From Rosa chinensis (taxonomy: Eukaryota; Streptophyta; Magnoliopsida; Rosales; Rosaceae), in assembly GCF_002994745.2 (NCBI RefSeq), contig NC_037094.1:18709001-18773000 (forward strand): 64,000 bases of DNA, given 5' to 3'. Made by a program: the position numbers and the translations under genes. Of the stretch, positions 36,214 through 45,326 are shown piece after piece. Within the stretch, counting starts at the first letter, position 1; each line of letters opens with the position of its first letter. The notes under the pieces were generated by a model, which was not told where the DNA came from, made no database searches, and worked only from the letters and a program-made list of their open reading frames with translations.

Positions 36214-36497
36214 ATGGCTAACGGTAGCGGGGAAAACGCTGAGGAGCAAGCGGATCAACCCACCAACCCCTACCCCACCAACCCCGTGGCTAACATTAAC
36301 CCAGTTGTTAATGTTAACCGTGCACTATTCAGCACTCCTACTAACCTCAACATGGGGCCCCAGGGCTCATCCCAGGTCCCGCTGACCCAAACTCCAGCGG
36401 AGACTCAACCGGGCAGCAGTCGCCCACCGGTCCAGGACCTTGCCGCTATGTATGAGTTGACATTGGCGGACCTCCACAAGGCAAACAGGGGATCCTT
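36214..36497 (+). pseudogene. N-terminal fragment of a retrotransposon gag protein
   Basis: From the ATG at 36214 an open frame of about 95 residues (MANGSGENAEEQADQPTNPY, proline/asparagine-rich, ending DLAAMYELTLADLHKANRG) follows the LTR and leader, as a gag N-terminus would. It is cut at about 36497 where duplication copy 2 begins. Protease, reverse transcriptase and integrase are all missing. Confidence 0.6.
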
Positions 36498-39400
36498 TAT
36501 GTTTATGCATTGTTCTTTATTTAACCCGCTCATTCTCTTATTTTTCTATTCAAAATTAAATCATTGACTATTGATCGACCATAACACTGAAAATATAAAC
36601 TACCCGAGGAATATGGGAGATTCTGGGAACTGACTTGCATAGATACACTTGATTGCATGTGTAATTAACATTATTATCCTTACTTTTTTTTCATTTGTAA
36701 AAATAATACGGTACAAACTTGTTGCGGGATCCACCATAATTAATACTGAACAAACAAACTACCCGAGGAATATAGGAGATTTTAGGAACTGACTTGCATA
36801 GATACATTTGATTAATTGCTTGTGTAATTATTAACATTACTATCCTTCCTTTTTTTCATTTGCAAAAATAATGCGGTACAAACTTGTTGAGGGATGACTA
36901 ACCAATCTGTAAACGAGGTCACTCAACTTTGTTGGTTAAATTGATTAAAGAGATTGGTGAGGTTGGTCCACGAAAAAAAGGGCTCTGGTTTTCGATCCTC
37001 TAAAAGTTCATGTAGCTTCTGGGAGCATGATGGCGGAGAAGGTGGAATTAGGGAGATGACCATTCCTAGACTGGACCTGCAGTAATCTCATCGTCTCTGA
37101 TCATTCCTGGAGTTTTAAATCCGAGAGATATAAATTTGCTGCTTTGATACATCCAAAGCTATCCCTTTGTCTTTCAAATTGAATGGTCCGTTCAATAACC
37201 AAATTATAAACCATAACAACAATGAAGACGAGCAAAATGTTACTGAATTGCGGAAACCTCCTAGAGTGGCACAAGAGTTGAGAAGAAAAGACAAGGTCCA
37301 TAATCATAAAGGGATAAATGGTGCAACAACCGTACAAAAATAGTCTATACATCTATACACAAGCAGGGATCTGAGAGCTTAATTATAATGCTGCTCAACA
37401 ACCCACAGTAGTTGTACAAATTTTGGTTCGGCAAGAAACTACATTGAAAAAGTGTAAATACACAAAATCCAGTGTTATGCAGCACTCCGACCTTGTTTTG
37501 ATGACAAGGTTTTTTTAGCAGTATAAGCAAGCAGTATTATAGCACTATGTGTTAGGGCTGGGCACGGGCCGGGACGGGTCGGTCACTGACTGATACCGAT
37601 CCCGGTACCGAAAATTTTATTCGGGACGGAACGGGACGGGATTTCATTTTTTAAATCTGATACCGAATGTTTAGAAACCGATCGGGATCGGGTCGGGCCC
37701 GGGCCCAATTCGGGATACCGGATCCTTTTTTTTTTTTTTTTTTTATAATACTTAGGTACACTTCAGTAGTATTCAGTAGTAGTTAACAGCTACCCAAATT
37801 TTCCAGATTATACAGCTGTCCTCAATTCAACTTATGACAATATCACATCCTCACACTGTCAACTTACAAACACATATGAAATATACCTCTAAGTGAATAT
37901 GCAGACCAACATGCAGAAGTGCAGAACAAAGCAAATATCACCAATTCATGATAAAAACCATTACATGATAAAAACCTTCACCAATTAAATTTGAAGTCTA
38001 CAAAGTACAAACCATTACATGATAAAAACCTTCACCAATTCATCACAGTCTCACAAATCACAACCTCATAAATGAATTAGCCGAGATTTACCATGGCAGC
38101 CTTTCCCTTTCCTTTTGGTTTTGGACTTTTGGGATTGTTGGACGCGTGTTTCTGCTTGAGGCAGTGCTTTCATGATCTGAACTGGAGATGAAGACAACAT
38201 AATTTACATGTGAGACATTAAGAACAACATAGTAAAAAGGCAGAGGCATAGAAATATAATATAAGTCATGATCAGTTTAAGAAAAAAAAAATGTGACGAA
38301 GTTTGCAGACAAGAACAAGAACAAATGCAAAGGTGGTATCCAAAGTGGTAGTACTAATAAACAATTAAACATATTCAATACAACAAATACAATAGAATGG
38401 CTCAGTTTTTTTAGCTTATCAGATACTATCACAAAACACATAACCATGGCAAATCATCTCAATCAAAATATGCTCACTTGCAACATCCCAATTTGTAACC
38501 TCCATGGCAGACAACACCGGTATCTTCGTACAAAGTACAAAGGACTCGATTTGCATAAATACAATAAATTCAAAGTTCGCAAATTACCTCACTTAACAAA
38601 CCTGTCTAAAAGTGTCTCTTCTTCATCGATGTCATGTCTACACCTTCAAGCTTCAACTGAAAAAGATACAGTGCAGTTTAATTTCATAAACTTGTGGAAA
38701 GAATGAATAGAGATGGGAAGAATAAGTGTAGTTTAATTTCAACTCTACCATTTGCTGATCTCATCATGCTTGCTGTATGAAGGGAAATTGGAAAGAGAGT
38801 GAGGATCTGGGATTTAGATGAAGAACAGAAGAATATCTGGAGAGTGGAGGAGAGATCTTAAAACGGCTGTGAATTGGGGGCCGAGGCTTTCGTTTCGGTT
38901 TAGCCGATTAGGTTAACACCTCTAGTACTAATCAGGTGTGGTCATCCTCCTGTGTTCCCATAACTGAATATCCAATCAAACTCGGCCAAATAATATTAAA
39001 GATTAAAAATTTAATTTAATTAATTTAAAACGGGACGGGACGGGACCATCCGGGTTCTCATGGGCTGGTACCGGTACCGGGCCCGTTTTCACGGGACGGA
39101 ACGGGACGGGCCTAAATAGTGAATTTCAGATTTTGATACCGTCCCGTTCTAGCAGTTTTCGGGACGGTTTCGGGACGGGATCGGGCCTTCGGTTTTAGAT
39201 GCCCAGCCCTACTATGTGTAATCACGACAGCCTTCGTAAATCTCCTAGCTCAAGTGTGATGCCAAGCCCCATGTGTAATCTTTTTTTTTTTTTTGGATAA
39301 AGCCCTAGACAAAGAGAAACAAATGAGCTATAATACAGAAAATAGTGGCTTCTTTAAAATTTAGAAAGATGAGATTGTCATTACACTCCACCTTGAGCTA

Positions 39401-39882
39401 TACTTCTCCCTCCGGCTTCATCTGCCGCAACATCAACTTGATTCCCTTTCTAGTCAGTTGCCTGATTAAACAATATAATCTCTTCAGATCAATGGTATAA
39501 TTAAATAATTAAGTACATCAATTCACATGTTTTGAGAGACATTACAAATTCCAATATGTTTATGCAACACTAACGTAATAATGTAAACAGAAGCCAATAT
39601 ATGATAACTTCATAAGTCTAGTCTTCATATTCATATTAATTCAAAACTAGGTTATGTTTTATGGAGTTGTCTGCAGTGAATCAAAACAATTGTAGACCAA
39701 GAGACGCCGTCAGGTTAGCCGTGAGATTGATAAATATTTTGATCAAGTTCCTTGATTTGATATAATATTTTGATATAATGCCGTGTCGTATTAGATTCTA
39801 TAATTTTCATATCGAATATAATAGTTTATGCCATGGATTTGATTTAAGTTGTTCAAATTTTGTTGTGTTAGTCATGGGGTTG
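36498..39882. repeat. Large direct duplication, copy 2
   Basis: This is the second copy of 33321-35422, carrying a private hAT insertion (37553-39211). The copies are clearly diverged, with many substitutions and small indels. Confidence 0.88.
37553..39211. mobile_element. hAT-type element, 1,659 bp, with paralogous empty site
   Basis: The ends are tagggctgggcacgggccgg and its mirror gatgcccagcccta. The target duplication is ctatgtgt at 37545-37552 and 39212-39219. The empty site exists in duplication copy 1 at 34740-34747, with a single ctatgtgt. Subterminal cgggacggg/ccggtaccgg motifs are dense at both ends. No hAT transposase domain is recognised; one open frame (38293-38706 +) has no known domain. 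Confidence 0.93.
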
Positions 39883-40102
39883 ATTGATTTTGATGAAAGC
39901 ATTTAGCTTTATGAAAACTATGGTCATGTTAGTCATGGGTTTGTTTGGAACAGGTTTCGTTGCATAAGAATATGTTTTTGTATGATTATGGTGGCTGTTT
40001 ATCTGATGAACACTCTATTCAGGTTTTTGTTTCGGATTGATTGAACAAATAGTGTTTTTGGTAGTCAGAAAGTGTTGAGTTTTGTCTAGACCTTATAATT
40101 AT

Positions 40103-42116
40103 GGGTTTTTTACTTCAACAGTGTCTGAACTCTTCGAGGACTTTTGAAATGATACCTGAACTTTCAAAGTTATCAATGTGATACCTGAACTCATTTTTTC
40201 GTATCAACGTCGTACCTGCGGTCGATTTCCGTCACAGAACCGTTAACTATGACCACGTGCCCAGCACGTGAAGCACAAAATAAGGGTAAAAATGACATTT
40301 CCCACTTCCTTTAGTTCTTCATGGGGTTTTTTAGTTCAACAGTGTCTGAACTCTTTGAGAACTTTTGAAATGATACCTGAACTTTCAAAATTATCAATGT
40401 GATACCTGGACTCATTTTTTCATATCAACGTCGTACCTGCGGTCGATTTCCGTCACAAAACCGTTAACTATGACCACGTGCCCAACACGTGAGGCACTTA
40501 ATGAGGTTAAAAGACTAATTTACCCTCAAAAGTATTGTTTTTTATTTTTGTTTGCTTTCTTTTTTTCTTTTTTTCTTTCTTGTTTTTCTTTTTCGACGTC
40601 TTCTTCCCTTTGATTTGTCCCCTCCGATTGGAAGCCATGGCCGCAAATCAGACCTCACCTTCTCTCTCAACCGCCCAACCCTTTCCAAGCACTACTTGAC
40701 TACAACCACATTGAACTCAGCTAGATCCATATGGCTACCTTGAAAAAATTCAAGCTCCTCACCACTCAATGCCCCGTCATCGCCTGAAGCCCTATGTACA
40801 GCCCATCCGCCAGCCCCGTCATCCACCTCCGCCGCCGTAAAACCCTCAGATTGTTCCTCACCTGCCCCGACTGCCACTGATTGCCTCGCCAGAGTACCTC
40901 TTCCTATGCTCCCACTAAGTACTGATATTACAGCCGCGAATAACCAAAGGCCCGTTCTTTTTTGGACAAATTGATTAGAAGCTGGAATCAGTGAAATGAT
41001 CATTGCCCCATTGTTCGATAAATCATATACAGATAAATATAGTTATATACAGACACACAGTTGCGGAAAAATCAGTTTTGGGTTTTCTCCCATCATCACC
41101 ATCCTTCGCCTTTTCGCCGTTGTTAAGAGAGAGAGAAAGAGAGTTGCAGAGAGAGAAAGAGAGAGACTCTCAGTCTCCTTCACTTTTGCAGATTTTGATT
41201 CAATTACAAAGACACGGACTATTTTTGAAATTCATGAACTTATGCTGTGATGTTAGTTGCGGTGAGGAAGCTGAGTGCCACGACGGCGTGGCCCGCCTCC
41301 GTCATATCTCTGGCAAGCTGCACAAGAAGGTCTGGATTGCCGCCGGCCATATTCTCTCTCTCTCTGTCTCTCTCTCTCTCTCTCTGATCCCTTTGTCTGA
41401 AATCTCAGGTAAATTCCAAGTCTCAAATCTGGAGGCCAAGAGTCTTGAAACCGTCTACACCGCTCCGGCCTGCAATAAATTCAGAGAAACAAAGCCGTTG
41501 AGCAAGTTGTGCTTGGAGAACTCCGACGAGATAGAGTCCCCAGCGGTGTCCGTCCATCAGAGAATTGGATTCAAGTTTTGCTTTGGGTTTTGCATTTTGC
41601 TAGGAAATGTCATCAACCCATCTAATTGCATTTTGCAGATGAAAAAGGAAATAGAAATGGAGAAGAAGAACTGAAGGTACGACGGAACACGTGAAGAACT
41701 AAAGGAAGTGGGAAAGGTCATTTTTACCCTTAATTTGTGTCTCACGTGCTGGGCACGTGGTCGTAGTTAACGGTTCTGTGACGGAAATCGACCGCAGGTA
41801 CGACGTTGATACAAAAAAATGAGTTCAGGTATCACATTGATAACTTTGAAAGTTCAGGTATCATTTCAAAAGTCCTCGAAGAGTTTAGACACTGTTGAAG
41901 TATATACTTTTGAGGGTAAATTAGTCTTTTAACCTCATTAAGTGCCTCACGTGCTAGGCACGTGGTCATAGTTAACTGTTCTGTGACGGAAATCGACCGC
42001 AGGTACGACGTTGATATGAAAAAATGAGTTCAGGTATCACATTGATAACTTTGAAAGTTCAGGTATCATTTCAAAAGTCCTCGAAGAGTTCAGACACTGT
42101 TGAAGTAAAAAAACCC
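40103..42116. mobile_element. Pack-MULE (Mutator-like element with captured gene fragments), 2,014 bp
   Basis: Long terminal inverted repeats begin gggttttttacttcaacagt on the left and end with actgttgaagtaaaaaaaccc on the right. The perfect 9-bp target duplication tataattat lies at 40094-40102 and 42117-42125. Each arm is about 430 bp and made of two related units. No MURA transposase is present. The interior (about 40535-41690) has gene-like pieces, including an eIF1A fragment, which is the definition of a Pack-MULE. Each arm unit contains paired cacgtg palindromes. Confidence 0.92.
41250..41352 (+). pseudogene. Captured translation initiation factor eIF1A fragment
   Basis: Within a plus-strand frame, the stretch [20 protein letters not shown] followed by IAAG matches the conserved core of eIF1A, where plants read like [22 protein letters not shown]. 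It ends at a CT repeat. Only about 30 residues of the OB-fold core are present, so it cannot be a working factor. A second peptide-like stretch at about 41407-41562 (GKFQVSNLEAKSLETVYTAP onwards) may derive from another gene; I do not recognise it. Confidence 0.8.
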
Positions 42117-42236
42117 TATAATTATCTATGAACTTTTGGTTTCAGAAGGAAGGTTATCTTTCAGATCTCTGTGTTTTGTTTAGCATATGTCTGTGTTTTA
42201 ATTGGTTTAACCAGGCTGTGTATCTATTAAATTTAT

Positions 42237-43379
42237 AGGGCTGCTGCAACTGTGCTGTCGAAGAGACATGCTGATGGTTCCTTGCCAATTGAAGATTTCC
42301 ACATAGTACTTGAAGATCAGAGTGGGAAGAAAGTACAAATGGGATCGGAGACTGATAAGCTGTATGATTTAATTAGGTTTCAGTAATTTCTGTTCTCAAG
42401 TTAGAAATATTTATGGGAACTTTAGGGGATGCAATCCCATTTTGATCAGTTTGAAGTAAGATTTGAAATGTTGTTTGACAGGGCAATCATGATGGGCCTG
42501 ATGCTTCATACCAATGCAAAGCAACTGATTAAAGCACAAAATTACCGAGATGCATTGGAAATGCTCAGCATGGAGAAGGTTCGTTACTGGTGCCTTTTTG
42601 CAACTTATAGTTCCGTTCATATGCAATTTGCATGTTACATGGCTTGTCCATGCTTGTTACAGCAGCTTATGGCTCCTAATCTCAGTGGTTTGTATTTTCT
42701 TCCTTTTTTCATTTGTAGGAGGCTTTATCTCTATGCAATCCAAAGGTTATTGAGGTGAGTGAGTTACTTTATTGAAGACATTGTATTACTATAAAGTACA
42801 TGTGGCCCTGTAACTTTGACAGTTAAACCATATCAATCTTCCTTTCATTTTCTTAGATTGGTTTCAATATGAGTGTACAACAATAGCGAACCTGATGTTG
42901 CAACTGACATTGCAAATTCTCTTGCTCCAGTGCTTGATAATCAAAATGGTCAAGTTGGAGGTCCTTCAACATCTAGTAATGCATCAGAGTGTGATGCAAC
43001 AATAAAGTACATGTGGCCCTGTAACTTTGACAGTTAAACCATATCAATCTTCCTTTCATTTTCTTAGATTGGTTTCAATATGAGTGTACAACAATAGCGA
43101 ACCTGATGTTGCAACTGACATTGCAAATTCTCGTGCTCCAGTGCTTGATAATCAAAATGGTTAAGTTGGAGGTCCTTCAACATCTAGTAATGCATCAGAG
43201 TGTGACGCAGAAATGGAAAGCGAACTTGCTGAAGAAAATGCATTAGAGTGTGATGCAGAATGGAAAGTGAATTTGCTGCAGAACTAGCACAAGGAGATGC
43301 TTTCACTGACCATGACATTGAAGTTACTAGAGAAGGTGAAGCTATAAGTGATTACTTGGCTCTACTGAATTCAGCTTGA
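42237..43379 (+). pseudogene. NUB1-like (NEDD8 ultimate buster 1) gene remnant
   Basis: Exon-like pieces are in order. At about 42238-42355: SKRHADGSLPIEDFHIVLED then QSGKKVQMGSETD. At 42480-42578: RAIMMGLMLHTNAKQLIKAQ then NYRDALEMLSMEK. At 42719-42754: EALSLCNPKVIE. After a gap come pieces of an acidic C-terminus, ending AQGDAFTDHDIEVTREGEAI and SDYLALLNSA with a stop at 43379. These match plant NUB1-like proteins (UBL/UBA adaptors for NEDD8 and ubiquitin). The central UBA region is missing, a 211-bp block is duplicated, and a one-base deletion near 43261 shifts the frame. It is dead. Confidence 0.75.
42791..43212. repeat. 211-bp tandem duplication within the NUB1-like remnant
   Basis: Units start at 42791 and 43002 (ataaagtacatgtggccctg) and are almost identical through tctagtaatgcatcagagtg. 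The unit covers an intron end, an acceptor and an exon-like piece, so the exon is doubled. Confidence 0.92.
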
Positions 43380-43399
43380 ACAAAGTAAATATCACTTTG

Positions 43400-44030
43400 C
43401 CAATAAGAATTGCGACTTTAACAACCATGCATGTGCATATATAATAGACAGTAGGTCATGGATCTAGTTACGGTGATGGTGTTCCAGATGATCAATGTCT
43501 TAATCCTGCGTTTTCCCAACTATCTCAAGACTAATATTAGTGCCATGTAGGTTATCTAACCTGCCTTCCACCATTTCTGGAATTATAGAAATGCATATTT
43601 GCTGCTTTTAAGTAAACGCGGTATAGACATGGTATAAACATTCTGATTTACTAGTATCAATTCAGGATATGATATCCATCTTGAAACATAATGGCAACAA
43701 GGTTATAGAGGACAATGAATGACTAGGTTTCTATAAACTTGTGAAAGGTGTAAAAGAATACAAGATTACATAAGGTTGGCTATCATTAGTATTTGCAAAT
43801 TTTTTTCTGAATTTATAATGTTACTCGTTAGATTCATCATTGGAATGAGATCCACTTCCTGTGACCATAACTATCTGCTTAATTTCAGATCCTTCATCCT
43901 CAACCTAGGTTTCCCTGTAATCCTTGGGAAGCACATTATAAGTAATGGTCTGCCATACCGGTCTCTCTGCTTGGAATAATCTGTTGGTTGAAAGTAGCCC
44001 TTAGATTCACTAAATAGAGAGATAGAGGGG
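43400..44030. other. AT-rich spacer between gene remnants
   Basis: No domain is recognised on either strand, and nothing else is seen. Confidence 0.4.
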
Positions 44031-44039
44031 GGGAAGAGA

Positions 44040-44306
44040 TAGAGGCTTAAGGATGCTTGCAAATTGTGGGACATTAAATTATAACTGCATACTTGCAAGT
44101 GGATATCTCTGTAATTGGACTAATCATAGCTCTCGCCTCTGAGCATACAAATCTCACCTGCAAAATGCATATAGAGTAAGGAGAAGAGGGATGGGTACAG
44201 AAAAATGAAAACTAAACAAAGTTAATAGCTTCATACCTCAGTCTCTTGAGGCTGGTTTGAAAGATCACAAGTGGTTCCGTTCGTATATTGAAGAGGACGA
44301 TACCTG
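44040..44306 (-). pseudogene. OS9-like (ER lectin, MRH domain) gene remnant
   Basis: On the minus strand, an exon at about 44306-44238 reads YRPLQYTNGTTCDLSNQPQE after an acceptor cag and ends with a gtatga donor. The next, at about 44159-44086, reads VRFVCSEARAMISPITEIST then CKYA. A further piece matches CPTICKHP but follows an in-frame TAA where the family has glutamine. The order matches the end of the mannose-6-phosphate receptor homology domain of OS9/EBS6, which recognises glycans on misfolded ER proteins. No N-terminal exons are seen. Confidence 0.75.
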
Positions 44307-44309
44307 CGT

Positions 44310-44940
44310 GAAAAGAGCATTTTGATAATGAGAATGTGTCCATCAGGAACCTACACCAAATGCAAAATCCTTTTATTGGTTTTGAGATTCATAGAGATGC
44401 AGAGAGTAGGGGCAAGAGCAAGGAAAACAACTAGTGCTGCTTTTTACTTTAAATTGTCAATAGTGATTATCTGTATTTAAGAAAGATGGAACAGTTTCAT
44501 TCACTCATTCAGAACATTCATCAAGCAGCGCTTATCAGTGATATGAAAATATATAATATTCCAAAACAACAAGTCACCAAGAAATGCCATTCTCAGTTAT
44601 CTCCTCTATTGAAAGTTTCCATTTTATTTTATCGTAGCGTTCGACTTGTCTTACCTTTAATGTGCAGCAATGCAGAATGTCATGACAAATATCAGTATAT
44701 ATCTCTGAAATAAGCCTTCCCAAATGAAGCTCACTTGGCTAGGACTAATTAGTTTCTTCACTTAAAAGCCTCAACCAGCTGCTAACCACAAGCTTAATAG
44801 ATGACAACTTAAAGGTAATAATAAAGCTAATTGGTCTGCAATTGACCATAGTCTTCAGATTTACGACGTTAGCTAGGGGCAAGAATAGCTGGAGTGCTTT
44901 CCACTTCAAGAGATTAATCTGCAATAGTTTAAGAATTCCA
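44310..44940. other. Spacer, no gene seen
   Basis: No coding or element signature is recognised here. Confidence 0.4.
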
Positions 44941-45326
44941 ACATTAAAGCATGAAATCCCTGACGATAGAAGTTTTTCTGATTTTGCTTAAAGAACACTT
45001 ACAGCACGAAACTCATCGAAACCAGGGGGTTTGTATGCACCAATCCAATCCGGCCGGATTCCCAAAACATTTAATTCCTAGGGAAAACCCCCTTAAAGAT
45101 CACATATAGGGATGATATCTTCGTCGTGTAAATAATTAAGGACTAAAAAAACAGTTACCCTGCTTGCTCTTTATTACTACTACTATCCTGAAAACCAGGA
45201 ACCGTCTTTGAAACTAACAAGAAAACTAGAATCATTATGGGTTTATTCATGTATACACCATGTAGCGAATTGTAGCCTAACCAGAACTCCTCCTTTGTAT
45301 GAAACAAGCAGCAAAATTGGTATTTA

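Noticed and set aside
33321..39882. The two 1.7-kb repeats as LTRs of one retrotransposon
   Set aside because: They lack TG...CA ends, a primer site beside the left copy and a polypurine tract. They contain exon-like sequence, and the true LTR with TATA box lies between them.
41003..41674. Treating the 223-residue frame as an intact gene
   Set aside because: It is a mosaic of leader-like sequence, a short eIF1A piece, CT-repeat translation and an unknown piece, all inside a Pack-MULE.
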